Positions 15,121 through 24,170 of a DNA stretch of 64,000 nt are shown here, one piece after another; within the stretch, counting starts at the first letter, position 1; every line of letters starts with the position of its first letter. The DNA comes from Candidatus Poribacteria bacterium. GTDB taxonomy: Bacteria > Poribacteria > WGA-4E > WGA-3G. The notes beneath the pieces were generated by a model. It did no database searches and had not been told where the DNA came from. It saw only the letters and a program-made list of their open reading frames with translations. Location of the stretch: positions 60,124-124,123 of the forward strand of contig JAJEIE010000023.1 in the NCBI GenBank assembly GCA_022827625.1, written 5' to 3'. Made by a program: the position numbers and the translations under genes.

Positions 15121-17496
15121 ATGTTTGAGAAAATGATGAAGTACCCCATTGATGTCTTCCGAGAAGGCAATTTCTCGTTTGGCGTGCCGCTGCCGGGGCT
15201 CCTGATAGCCGTGCTGCTCGTCGCTCTTTTTGTGGCTACGATATGGGCATACCGCACCACACAAGGACGCACCCGACGCGCATTTCGAGGGGTCCTCATC
15301 TTCTTTCGCACTGTTGTGCTCTGTTTACTCGCTTTTTGTCTACTGAAACCCTTCCTCACAATCTACCAATCCAGTCCTGATGATTCCTACCTATTGGTAA
15401 TGGTCGATCAGTCCAAGAGCATGCAGATTACGGATTCAACGGATGGCGCAACCCGATTGCACCGCGCCAACGAACTGCTTTTCAGTGAGGAGGAGGGTCT
15501 TCTTGAGAAACTCAACGCCAAATTTAAAGTGCGATTTTTTGGGTTCGATACAACAGCAAAACGGCTTCCGAGCGAACCGTTGAACGCAGCAAACGGCGAA
15601 AGCACGGACATCCCACAGGCGGTTAACGAAGCCCTCGATGACCTACAAGGCGTTCCGCTTTCTGGGGCTGTGATGTTAACAGACGGCGCAGACAGAAGCG
15701 GCGCAGACATCGCAAAATTGGCGATGCAAATTCGAGAACGGAAACTCCCGATCCATACCGTCGGGATCGGCTCAGAAGCGGGGAACCCGGACCTCGAACT
15801 CGTCAAAGTAGATATTCCGAGAACGGCTGAGGAAGATTTTCCAGTAGAAATGTGGCTAACACTCAAACGCAAGGGGTTCCAAGGGAAGAAAGTCAACGTT
15901 CAACTCATCAGCAATGGACGGATACTGAAAACAGAATCTGTTGATATGGATAAAGCGTCCTCCTGGATGCGCCAACTCCGTGTAACAGACGATGCGTCTG
16001 ACACAAAAACGGAACGCGTGTTGCTTCGGTTCATACCCCGAGAGGCAGGCACCCAAAGATTTGAAGTTCATGCAGAGTTGGGCGAAACGGAAGCGGTGCC
16101 ACAAAATAACACGAAAACGTTTTTACTGAAAGTAGCACCTACCAAACGTGTAAAAATCTTATTTGTTGACGGTAAACCGCGCTCCGAATTCGGCTTTATC
16201 AAACGCGCCCTCAAAAACGACCCCAATATTCAGTTAACCGACCGATTTTTGACAAGCATCACCAACGATAGACGGCATTACGGCGGCACCCAATCCGAAG
16301 CAGCACACAATTTTCGCTTTTATCCCGACCAGAAAGAGATACTCTTCGACTTTGACGCTATTATTTTAGGCAACGTCGATGCCTCACAATTCACGCCTGT
16401 GCAGTTAGAGAACACCCATGAGTTTGTACGCACCCGAGGCGGTGGATTGCTTATGTTAGGCGGTTCCGAATCTTTAGGGAATCACGAATTGTCGAAAGCC
16501 TATATTAACACATCGATTGCCCAATGCCTCCCCGTAGAATTGGAACTCGGCGCATCGCCAGCACCGTTAGCACCGAGACGACGTGGCTCGCAGTCCGCTG
16601 AAAACACGGGATATAAATTGCAATTGACACCCGATGGGAAAGTTGAAACACTTATGGCGTTGGCAAATAGCCCAACGGAGAACATAGCGCGTTGGACCCA
16701 GCTGCCTACGCTCATGGGCTATACGAAAGTCAAGCGGGCAAAAGCCGGAGCACTCGTCCTCGCTGAACACCCGACAGACCGGAATGAATTCGGCAACCGC
16801 ATTCTTATCGCAACCCATAATTACAATGCCGGACGCGTCATGGTGTTTACACCGCATACCTCATGGCGGTGGCGGATGCATACACCGCACGAAGATGATA
16901 GTTATGAACGATTCTGGCGACAGGTCGCGAAGTGGTTGACAACCGCACCGAAGGAACATATTAGACTCAATATTGCAAAAACCGCTTACGCCTTGAAAGA
17001 ACCGGTGGTTATCGAGGTTACCGCGACAGATCCACAGTTTGAACCCACAAACAACGCGAAACTCCGAGCAGTTGTGGTTGACGAAACAGGGAAACGCAGG
17101 GAACTGAAACTTGAACAGGTTCTCGGTAAGGACGGGTTCTATACAGCGCGTTTTATTCCGAACCGGTACGGTGAATACACTGTTACTGCTACCGGTACCC
17201 TTAATGGTGAAAATCTCGGAGAACAACAGAGTCTGTTCGAGGTAAAAACCTCTTACGCCGAATTTAGCAACGCTGAACTCAACATTGAACTTCTCAAAAC
17301 ACTCGCTGAAGGGAGTGGCGGCGGATACTATAATATGGAAGAGGCACCTCAACTCGTCAACCGGATTCCGCTTGTCGAAAGTGCGACATCAAAGATTACG
17401 GATGTCGATATTTGGGATATGCCGTTAATTTTCGGGTTGGTTATCGTGTTCCTTGGGTTTGAGTGGTTCTTAAGGAAACGCGGCGGTCTTGTGTAA
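15121..17496 (+). CDS. VWA domain membrane protein
   Basis: The 791-residue protein has two N-terminal membrane helices (about 22-45 and 58-80). A von Willebrand A domain follows with the metal-site motif DQSKS (D96, S98, S100) and TDGAD near 190. Next come a class I glutamine-amidotransferase-like fold (RVKILFVDGKPRSEFGFIKRAL, then GGGLLMLGGSESLG) and a beta-sandwich, and the protein ends with a membrane helix (PLIFGLVIVFLGFEWFL). This layout is common in Planctomycetes and related groups near MoxR ATPases. Here moxR lies one gene further on, so a chaperone-like MoxR-VWA pair acting at the membrane is plausible. ATG 15121 follows an A-rich leader with no close Shine-Dalgarno. Confidence 0.85.
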   Translation: MFEKMMKYPIDVFREGNFSFGVPLPGLLIAVLLVALFVATIWAYRTTQGRTRRAFRGVLIFFRTVVLCLLAFCLLKPFLTIYQSSPDDSYLLVMVDQSKSMQITDSTDGATRLHRANELLFSEEEGLLEKLNAKFKVRFFGFDTTAKRLPSEPLNAANGESTDIPQAVNEALDDLQGVPLSGAVMLTDGADRSGADIAKLAMQIRERKLPIHTVGIGSEAGNPDLELVKVDIPRTAEEDFPVEMWLTLKRKGFQGKKVNVQLISNGRILKTESVDMDKASSWMRQLRVTDDASDTKTERVLLRFIPREAGTQRFEVHAELGETEAVPQNNTKTFLLKVAPTKRVKILFVDGKPRSEFGFIKRALKNDPNIQLTDRFLTSITNDRRHYGGTQSEAAHNFRFYPDQKEILFDFDAIILGNVDASQFTPVQLENTHEFVRTRGGGLLMLGGSESLGNHELSKAYINTSIAQCLPVELELGASPAPLAPRRRGSQSAENTGYKLQLTPDGKVETLMALANSPTENIARWTQLPTLMGYTKVKRAKAGALVLAEHPTDRNEFGNRILIATHNYNAGRVMVFTPHTSWRWRMHTPHEDDSYERFWRQVAKWLTTAPKEHIRLNIAKTAYALKEPVVIEVTATDPQFEPTNNAKLRAVVVDETGKRRELKLEQVLGKDGFYTARFIPNRYGEYTVTATGTLNGENLGEQQSLFEVKTSYAEFSNAELNIELLKTLAEGSGGGYYNMEEAPQLVNRIPLVESATSKITDVDIWDMPLIFGLVIVFLGFEWFLRKRGGLV

Positions 17497-17532
17497 TCAA
17501 AGTCTGAAGCCTAACATCAGAAAAGGAGTACT

Positions 17533-18882
17533 ATGAGTCATAAAAGCGTCATGTTCGTCATCGCTGACGATTGGAGCCGTATCGCGAAGTGTTACGGGAA
17601 CGAGGTTATCAGAACACCTAATATCGATGCCTTCGCGGAACGCGGCGTCGTGTTTGACCACGCGTTCTGTACAAGTCCGTCTTGTGCCGTAAGTCGCGCC
17701 TGCATCCTCACAGGGCAACACAGCCACACACATGGACAATACGGACACTGCCACGGTATTCACGGATTCCGCACGCATGAACACATGCAATCGGTCCCGA
17801 AAATTCTCAAAGCCCACGGATTCGCGACGGCGTGTATCGGGAAGAAACACGTCGAACCCGCCACTGTCTACCCTTTTGATTACGAACCAAAAGTTGATGC
17901 AAGAAGCCCTATAGACACAGCAGCGAAAGTGAACCAATTTCTCGCTGAGAACGCAGATAAACCGTTCTATCTCCATATCGGCAGCAGCTATCCACACCGA
18001 GCAGGAAAAGGGTTCGGAAACGACCGGACACATGCCGGTATTCAATCTGACCCTTATAGTCCTGACGAAATTATTGTGCCGAATTTCTTGCCGGACGTTC
18101 CGGCTGTCCGTGAGGACCTCGCCGACTATTACGAAAGCGTTTCACGGTGGGATGCCGTAGTGGGTGGGGCATTAGATGCCCTGGATGCTTCTGGACGCGC
18201 AGACGAAACCCTTGTCTTTGTCACAACAGACCACGCCATGCCGTTTCCAGGCGCGAAGGCATCGAGTTTCGACAGCGGACATCACTGCCCACTGCTTATC
18301 GCCAGCCCTACACAACAAAAGCGCGGTTTTCACAACCAAGCACTCGTCAATTGGGTAGATTTCTGTCCGACGATGTTAGACTGGTGTGGTGTTGCGCATC
18401 CCGACGGGACAGACGCACTCCCGGGCAGATCCATCCTCTCCATCCTCGAAGACGACAATCCGCATCCCGGCAACGGTGAATGGGAGGAAACCTATTTTTC
18501 CCACTGTTTCCACGAGGTGACCAACTACTATCCCTATCGCGTGTTACGGGGGCGGCGGTATAAGTATGTCCGGAATCTGGCGTATCAATTAGAGACCCCG
18601 CTTCCCAGTGACCTGTTCCGCTCCATTTCATGGACAGCCGTACGGAACGATAACGTTCAGCAACTCGGTGAACGACAGCGGACAGATTTTCTACAGCAGG
18701 GGCGCGAGGCACTTTTTGACATAGAAAACGATCCGGCAGAATCACGGAACCTCATTGACGTGCCAGCGTTACAAGACATTGCCAATGAGATGCGCCAAAA
18801 AGTTATCGAGTTCAGGCAGAAAACCGAAGATCCGTGGCTTGAGCAGTCCTTCCAAGAAGGCGAAACACAGGCGTTTTTCTAA
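17533..18882 (+). CDS. Sulfatase, alkaline phosphatase superfamily
   Basis: The 449-residue enzyme would hydrolyse sulfate esters. The N-terminal metal motif is VIADDWS (D12, D13). The formylglycine motif is C51-A-V-S-R55 followed by ACILTG; the usual proline of CxPxR is replaced by valine. Other family features are GKKHVEP (Lys and His of the active site), YPHR and TTDHAMPF. No signal peptide is apparent, so a cytoplasmic location or an unrecognised export route is possible. ATG 17533 has AAAGGAG about 6 nt upstream. Sulfated polysaccharide breakdown would suit the sugar-oxidoreductase neighbourhood, but this is inference. Confidence 0.88.
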   Translation: MSHKSVMFVIADDWSRIAKCYGNEVIRTPNIDAFAERGVVFDHAFCTSPSCAVSRACILTGQHSHTHGQYGHCHGIHGFRTHEHMQSVPKILKAHGFATACIGKKHVEPATVYPFDYEPKVDARSPIDTAAKVNQFLAENADKPFYLHIGSSYPHRAGKGFGNDRTHAGIQSDPYSPDEIIVPNFLPDVPAVREDLADYYESVSRWDAVVGGALDALDASGRADETLVFVTTDHAMPFPGAKASSFDSGHHCPLLIASPTQQKRGFHNQALVNWVDFCPTMLDWCGVAHPDGTDALPGRSILSILEDDNPHPGNGEWEETYFSHCFHEVTNYYPYRVLRGRRYKYVRNLAYQLETPLPSDLFRSISWTAVRNDNVQQLGERQRTDFLQQGREALFDIENDPAESRNLIDVPALQDIANEMRQKVIEFRQKTEDPWLEQSFQEGETQAFF

Positions 18883-19026
18883 TAGCCATCAGCAATCAGC
18901 AAAGAAGCAGTCAGCCGTCAGTAATCAGCAATCAGTCACGAGAGGTTTTGTTAAACGAGAACCTCTTAACCGACCGCTGAAAGGGTTGCGCAGCAACCCG
19001 ACCTGACGGCTGATAGCCATTAAAAA
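18883..19026 (+). repeat. Inverted-arm intergenic element, copy B
   Basis: The left arm contains TCAGCCGTCAG (18911-18921), and the right arm its exact reverse complement CTGACGGCTGA (19003-19013). Nested inside are hairpins AGAGGTT/AACCTCT (about 18940-18966) and GGGTTGC/GCAACCC (18983-18999). It ends TAGCCATTAAAAA immediately before the moxR ATG. Confidence 0.75.
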
Positions 19027-20019
19027 ATGCAAAATTACGATTTAGAAGCGATGAACGCCCGTATCCAAGCGGACAGTGGGCACATACAGCAAATCCTCAC
19101 AGAGTCAGGAAAAGTTATCGTCGGGCAAAGCGACTTATTGGAAGGGCTGCTCATCGGACTGCTCTGCAATGGGCATATTCTGCTTGAAGGCGTACCTGGA
19201 TTGGCGAAGACAACCGCTGTGAGCGCGCTCGCGCAAACGATTGACGCCTCCTTCAACCGCCTACAGTTCACTCCCGACCTACTCCCCGCAGACCTCATCG
19301 GCACACTTATCTACGACCAGCAGAAGGGCGATTTCTACACGAAAAAGGGACCCATTTTCGCCAACGTTATCCTCGCAGACGAGATAAACCGCGCACCCGC
19401 CAAAGTCCAAAGCGCACTCCTCGAAGCAATGCAGGAACGGCAAGTCACGATCGGTGGAACGACCTATCCACTTGACGACCCGTTTCTTGTCTTGGCAACC
19501 CAAAACCCAATCGAGCACGAAGGCACCTATCCGCTGCCGGAAGCACAGGTAGATAGGTTTATGCTAAAGATTAAAGTTGACTATCCCTCACACGCAGAAG
19601 AATTGCGAATTCTCCGACGGATGACAACCGAAGAAATTCCACCCATTCAGCAAGTGATTTCCCCGAAAGATATTATCCGATTCCGAGAAATCGTCCGCAA
19701 TATCTACATGGCTGAACAGTTGGAAAAGTATATTGTGGATCTGGTGTGTGCGACGCGTACACCGGAAGCCTATCAGTTAGACGAACTCAGCACCTTGATT
19801 GAATACGGCGCATCGCCGCGTGCGACTATCTTCCTGGCGTTCGCTGCGAGGGCACGTGCGTTTCTCTCCCAACGCGGCTACGTTACCCCTGAAGATATCC
19901 ACGCCGTGGGCATGGATGTGCTAAGGCATCGGGTTATCATCAGTTACGAAGCCGAAGCGGACGGTCGAGATGTTGAGAGTATCATTTCACAGGTCTTCGC
20001 AAAGATTGAGGTGCCTTAA
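19027..20019 (+). CDS. MoxR-family AAA+ ATPase
   Basis: The 330-residue ATPase has Walker A GVPGLAKT (residues 55-62), Walker B VILADEINRAPAKVQ (about 113-127), sensor 1 LATQNPIEHEGTYPLPEAQ and an arginine-finger region DRF, all classic for MoxR/RavA. These proteins remodel partner proteins, often VWA-domain partners. The VWA membrane protein 1.5 kb upstream is the likely partner, although a sulfatase lies between them. The leader of copy B abuts the ATG and no Shine-Dalgarno is visible. The stop codon ends exactly one base before the stop of convergent argG. Confidence 0.92.
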   Translation: MQNYDLEAMNARIQADSGHIQQILTESGKVIVGQSDLLEGLLIGLLCNGHILLEGVPGLAKTTAVSALAQTIDASFNRLQFTPDLLPADLIGTLIYDQQKGDFYTKKGPIFANVILADEINRAPAKVQSALLEAMQERQVTIGGTTYPLDDPFLVLATQNPIEHEGTYPLPEAQVDRFMLKIKVDYPSHAEELRILRRMTTEEIPPIQQVISPKDIIRFREIVRNIYMAEQLEKYIVDLVCATRTPEAYQLDELSTLIEYGASPRATIFLAFAARARAFLSQRGYVTPEDIHAVGMDVLRHRVIISYEAEADGRDVESIISQVFAKIEVP

Positions 20020-21258
20020 TCATTCCTGTGTATGTCCAGCAACAGCCGATGCCCGTGCGCCTACCCCAAGTACCGCCAAAAACCCTTCTGAATCGGCGTG
20101 GTCAAAGTCCCCAATCGCCTCCATAGACGCCGTCTCTTCGGAATAGAGCGAGTGTGGCGCACCGCCCGCAGCGTGGAAGGCAACATTCCCTTTGTAGAGT
20201 GCCACCGTAATAGTTCCACTCGCCAATTGGGTGAGCGGCGCAATAGAAGCCGACAGCGCCTGTGTAGCAGCATCGAACCAATAGCCTTCATAAACCTGCT
20301 CAGCGATTGTAGCAGCAACGCCATCGAAGTGTCGACGTGCGCGTCTATCCAATATCAGTTGAAGCAGATATTCATAACACTTCCCAAGCAACTCCATCCC
20401 CGGCGACTCATAGACCCCGCGGCTCTTAATCCCGACAAACCGATTTTCAACGGTATGGATGCCGATACCGACACCGTTTCGTCCGCCAATACGGTTCGCC
20501 TCCAGTAGACTCTGGAGCGGCGTGACGGGACCTCCGTTAACCTCAACAGGTGTTCCCCGCGCAAATGTGACGGTAAAGTGTTCCACATCGTCAGGTGCGT
20601 CTTTCGGATGCACCCCCATACCCGGCGTAATAAATCCTGCAGCGGTTTTCAAAGATTCGAGTCGTCCGGCTTCGTGCGTCAGTCCTAAAAGATTGGCATC
20701 TGTTGAATAAGGTTTTTCGTGTGTAGCAGTAATCGGGAGGTTATGGGCTTGGCAGAAGTCTATCATCTCTTTCCTGCCACCGAAATTTTTGAGGAACTCT
20801 GGATCCCGCCACGGTGCGTAAACCTCAAAACGTGGATTTAACATATTGGTAGCGAGTTGAAACCGAACTTGATCGTTGCCTCTACCGGTTGCGCCGTGCG
20901 TCAAAATGGAAATATCGCGCTTCTCCATCTCCGGCAGGAGCGCTTTCACCGTGACATGCCGTGCGATGCCTGTTGTATTCCAATAACCGCCTTCATACAT
21001 CGCTTGGCACTGGACGAGGCTGATGCCCGCTTCCGCAAGCGCGTCCTTCGCGTCCACAATAATAGCGTCTTCAGCACCGCATGCCAACATCCGTTCCCGG
21101 ATTTCCGAAACGTCGCGTTCATCAGGTTGTCCGAGGTCCGCCGTAAAGCAGACGACGTTGACCCCATTATCAACCAACCACTTCGTAATAGTGCAACTAT
21201 CCAAGCCGCCTGAAACAGCGGCACCCACTATTTTTCCTTTTAATGTATCAATATTCAA
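20020..21258 (-). CDS. argG: Argininosuccinate synthase
   Basis: This enzyme joins citrulline and aspartate using ATP in arginine biosynthesis. The N-terminus carries the PP-loop AAVSGGLDSCT, and the chain contains FTADLGQPDERD, GATGRGNDQVRF and GIGIHTVENRFVGIKSRGVYESPG, all ArgG signatures. I choose the TTG at 21258 (MNIDTLKGKIV), since GGAG lies 5 nt upstream; a TTG 12 nt earlier is possible and no ATG is available. That gives 412 residues, in the usual range. It is convergent with moxR with no spacer. The two must terminate into each other, since no hairpin fits between them. Confidence 0.94.
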   Translation of the reverse strand: MNIDTLKGKIVGAAVSGGLDSCTITKWLVDNGVNVVCFTADLGQPDERDVSEIRERMLACGAEDAIIVDAKDALAEAGISLVQCQAMYEGGYWNTTGIARHVTVKALLPEMEKRDISILTHGATGRGNDQVRFQLATNMLNPRFEVYAPWRDPEFLKNFGGRKEMIDFCQAHNLPITATHEKPYSTDANLLGLTHEAGRLESLKTAAGFITPGMGVHPKDAPDDVEHFTVTFARGTPVEVNGGPVTPLQSLLEANRIGGRNGVGIGIHTVENRFVGIKSRGVYESPGMELLGKCYEYLLQLILDRRARRHFDGVAATIAEQVYEGYWFDAATQALSASIAPLTQLASGTITVALYKGNVAFHAAGGAPHSLYSEETASMEAIGDFDHADSEGFLAVLGVGARASAVAGHTQE

Positions 21259-21466
21259 AGTAATCTCCAAGGTATTGTGTTTTTAGTTCAATATTGAACC
21301 ACTGCCGCAATTGCTACAACAATCGTTCTCATCATTTGAGGCGACCCCTCGCCCAACTTCGTAATAAATCTCAGTGTATCAACTATCAAAGGCTTTATGA
21401 GATCATTTTTGGATAGAATTATATCACAACTTTTCATGCAAAACAAACAAAACCTGGGAAAAATCC

Positions 21467-21495
21467 TTGACACCCTTTCAAAAACCGTATACAAT
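21467..21495 (+). promoter_or_regulatory. Predicted sigma70-type promoter
   Basis: TTGACA (21467-21472), a 17-nt spacer and TACAAT (21490-21495) form a near-consensus promoter 40 nt upstream of the beta-propeller gene. The downstream GGAGG at 21524-21528 is a strong ribosome binding site. Confidence 0.75.
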
Positions 21496-21534
21496 AAAAC
21501 CCCAAATAAGACATATCGTACACGGAGGTCTCCC

Positions 21535-22167
21535 ATGCCGACAATCGAAAAAGTTTTTGACTCCCCAGGTCCACAACCCAACGGAATGCAAGCCACAGCA
21601 GAAGGGCTCTGGATTCTTGACCAGCAGACCAATGAAGTGCATCTCGTCTCCTACGATGGCGATGTTAAAAAGACGCTCGCCACCGGTTCCGACAGAGGCA
21701 GCGGGATCACAGATACCGGCGACACCCTCTGGCTCGCCTCCACCTATAGTTGTGAAATCCTTTCAACCGACCCAGAAACCGGCAAAACCCGCGCCGCTTA
21801 CGACACACCCGGCGCAGGACAGACAGGCGCACACGGCTTAGAATGGCGCGACAATAAACTCTGGTTAGCAGTACCACCCGCTGCCACGATCTATCAGGTC
21901 GACGTTGAAGACGGTTTCAAGGTAATCCACACGCTCCCGGCTCCCGGCGACCGACCCCACGGCATCGCATGGATCGGCGACGATCTCTGGTGTGTTGAGA
22001 CGAACCATCGCGCAATCTTCCATCTCAACCCAGAGGACGGCAGCCATATCAACAAAATCGAGATACCAGAACCGCATCCCGAACCCCACGGAATGACCTA
22101 CTGGGATGGATATTTCTGGTACTGCGATGCACATACCACAGCCGTCTGCCGCGTGGCACTATCGTGA
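21535..22167 (+). CDS. Beta-propeller protein (streptogramin-lyase/NHL-like)
   Basis: The start is the ATG at 21535, with GGAGG 6 nt upstream; in-frame sequence before it contains the promoter. The 210-residue protein consists of repeated strands such as GLWILDQQTNEVHLVSYDG, DTLWLASTYSCEILSTDPE and DDLWCVETNHRAIFHLNPE, about five short blades each with a W at the start. This is typical of Vgb/NHL-type propellers or glutamine-cyclotransferase-like proteins. No signal peptide is present. It overlaps the following lipoate-ligase-like gene by one base, so they are co-expressed. The function is unknown; it may bind a small ligand. Confidence 0.75.
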   Translation: MPTIEKVFDSPGPQPNGMQATAEGLWILDQQTNEVHLVSYDGDVKKTLATGSDRGSGITDTGDTLWLASTYSCEILSTDPETGKTRAAYDTPGAGQTGAHGLEWRDNKLWLAVPPAATIYQVDVEDGFKVIHTLPAPGDRPHGIAWIGDDLWCVETNHRAIFHLNPEDGSHINKIEIPEPHPEPHGMTYWDGYFWYCDAHTTAVCRVALS

Positions 22168-22952
22168 TGCAAACAATCGGACGGCTATTAAACATGCCCG
22201 CAAACCGTGCGGCGATGAATATGGCAGTTGACGAGGCGATGCTGCTTTCACAGAAAGAACACCCGAATCCGACCTTGCGATTTTACACATGGTCGTCCGC
22301 AGCCTTTAGTTTCGGATATTTCCAAAATATCGCCTCAGAAGTTGAGGTGGCGGCGTGTCGGGCAGACGGCATCGAACTGGTAAAACGGATGACAGGCGGC
22401 GGCACCGTCGTACATGGATGGGATCTCACCTACACGCTAATCCTTCCGCGTCATACAGGGGAAAAGAGTATTTCTGAAGCGTATCGGTGCATCGGACAGA
22501 GCCTCGTCAAGGCATTTGAAACACTCGGTATCCCCGTGGCGTGCCATGCTGTGGAAACCGGTGTCCCGCAAACCCGCCAAAACATCTGCCTAACAAATCC
22601 CGCCGATTACGATGTTATGTGCAACGGCAAAAAATTGGCAGGCGTTTCTGTCAGGCGAAACCGAAACGGGATGCTGTTTCAAGGCTATATTTCATTAGAG
22701 ATGCCGCCTGCGTCTACCCTTAGACGTGTCTCAAGAGACAGCGAAGTCCAACAGCTGCTGATCGAAAAATCGACGGCTATCAATACAGATGGACGTTCCA
22801 TAACCAAAAACGCGCTCATCGAAGCAATATCCGAAACATTTAACATCGGTATTGCGTTTCATTCAGATGAATTGTCATCAACGGAACGCGCACAAGCAGA
22901 AACTTTAGCCGACACCAAGTATGCCACAGCGAAGTGGAATTTCTCGACCTAA
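22167..22952 (+). CDS. Lipoate-protein ligase A family protein
   Basis: The 261-residue protein belongs to the BPL/LplA/LipB fold. Visible motifs are ELVKRMTGGGTVVHGWDLTYTLILP (RR-GGG-VxH type) near residues 70-94, and NGKKLAGVSVRRNRNGMLFQGYI near 153-175, which supplies the conserved lysine contacting lipoyl-AMP. It would attach lipoate or octanoate to E2/GcvH domains. ATG 22167 overlaps the stop of the upstream gene (TGATG); a GTG three bases earlier is also possible. The C-terminal domain is shorter than in E. coli LplA, so it may be an LipM/LplA-like octanoyltransferase. Confidence 0.85.
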   Translation: MQTIGRLLNMPANRAAMNMAVDEAMLLSQKEHPNPTLRFYTWSSAAFSFGYFQNIASEVEVAACRADGIELVKRMTGGGTVVHGWDLTYTLILPRHTGEKSISEAYRCIGQSLVKAFETLGIPVACHAVETGVPQTRQNICLTNPADYDVMCNGKKLAGVSVRRNRNGMLFQGYISLEMPPASTLRRVSRDSEVQQLLIEKSTAINTDGRSITKNALIEAISETFNIGIAFHSDELSSTERAQAETLADTKYATAKWNFST

Positions 22953-22995
22953 TTTGTAACTCACAGATTCCTGAAAACTTGCTATAGAAGGCGCA

Positions 22996-24075
22996 ATGAA
23001 CCAAGAACAAAAAGCTCCCAACACTATTCTCATCCCATCGGGTGCGTTTATCATGGGTACCGATATCGAAGCCTTTTACGGCACCGCCTTAGCAAATTCA
23101 GAGCATGCTAAACTCGACGAAGCACCGATGCATGTTCGCTTCTTGGAGGCATATCTCATTGAGCAGTATCCGGTAACAAACGCCGAATACGCAGTTTTCG
23201 TGCAGGAAACCGGTCATGCCTCGCCACCACACTGGAAAAATGGGAACTTCGCACCGGAGGACGCAAATCTTCCCGTCGTTCATGTGAGTTGGTACGATAG
23301 TCAAGAGTACGCACAATGGGCAAACAAGCGGCTTCCGACAGAAGCAGAATGGGAGAAAGCCTGTCGCGGTCCTGACGGTCGGATTTATCCATGGGGCAAT
23401 ATCTTTGTTTCCGAGGAATCTGAATCTGCAGAGACCGCGCCAGAAAGTTCAGAAATCCTAACAGCACACCTCACCCCTATAGGGGTCCGTCCCGCTATCG
23501 TGAGTCCTTACGGACTCGGCGAAGCCGTCGGAAATGTTTGGGAATGGACTGCAGATTGGTACCAGTCATATCCTGATACCAAGAAGAAAAAAAATGTCTC
23601 CAATCTGGATGACAAGCACAAAACCCTACGCGGCGGCTCGTGGTTGGAAGTCCGTGACGGAACAGCAGAACGTTATTTCCGGTGTGCCAATCGCCTACAT
23701 GCGCCGCCAGGCTACACCGCTGGAAATATCGGATTCCGTTGCGTGCGGGAGGCACCGCCCGGGCAAGTTGCGTCCGTGCATGTGCCCATAGAGCCGCTTG
23801 TTGATTATATCAAGCAACGAAAATTGGCAAATCTGCAGCTCCTCCAAAAACGGACAGAGAAAAACAGTCTCAAAGATACACTGATTGCCGTTTTCCTTAT
23901 CGGTGGCGCGGTTTACGGCGTTGCAGTGAAACCTGAGTTAGCATTGGGTGGGATAACCGCTGGTATCATCGGTGTCGGGTTTTTCTGTAGTGCCGGTGTC
24001 AATTTCTGGAGAAGATGGCGCGCCGTGAAGTGTGCCAAACAGGTAACTTCTGAAAATCTTGTACCCTCTCATTAG
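22996..24075 (+). CDS. SUMF1-fold protein with C-terminal membrane anchor, cysteines absent
   Basis: The 359-residue protein has the formylglycine-generating-enzyme fold: IPSGAFIMGTD, RFLEAYLIEQYPVTNAEYAVFV, RLPTEAEWEKACRG, GNVWEWTADWY, LRGGSW and NIGFRCVRE. In true FGE the segment after GGS carries two active-site cysteines five residues apart. Here it reads GGSWLEVRDGT, so both are missing and oxidase activity toward sulfatases is unlikely. After about residue 285 come two hydrophobic segments (TLIAVFLIGGAVYGVAV and GGITAGIIGVGFFCSAGVNF) that anchor it to the membrane. It may be a binding or structural protein. ATG 22996 follows the ligase by 43 nt. Confidence 0.85.
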   Translation: MNQEQKAPNTILIPSGAFIMGTDIEAFYGTALANSEHAKLDEAPMHVRFLEAYLIEQYPVTNAEYAVFVQETGHASPPHWKNGNFAPEDANLPVVHVSWYDSQEYAQWANKRLPTEAEWEKACRGPDGRIYPWGNIFVSEESESAETAPESSEILTAHLTPIGVRPAIVSPYGLGEAVGNVWEWTADWYQSYPDTKKKKNVSNLDDKHKTLRGGSWLEVRDGTAERYFRCANRLHAPPGYTAGNIGFRCVREAPPGQVASVHVPIEPLVDYIKQRKLANLQLLQKRTEKNSLKDTLIAVFLIGGAVYGVAVKPELALGGITAGIIGVGFFCSAGVNFWRRWRAVKCAKQVTSENLVPSH

Positions 24076-24170
24076 AAATATCTTTAACGTTGACGTGAAT
24101 TTAAATTCGGTGTAAACTTTTCAGAAATTAATGCATCGCGACTCAAGGTCGCTTCCACAAGGGGAAAACA

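Noticed and set aside
22996..24075. Calling the SUMF1-fold gene a sulfatase-maturing enzyme
   Set aside because: Both active-site cysteines are missing.
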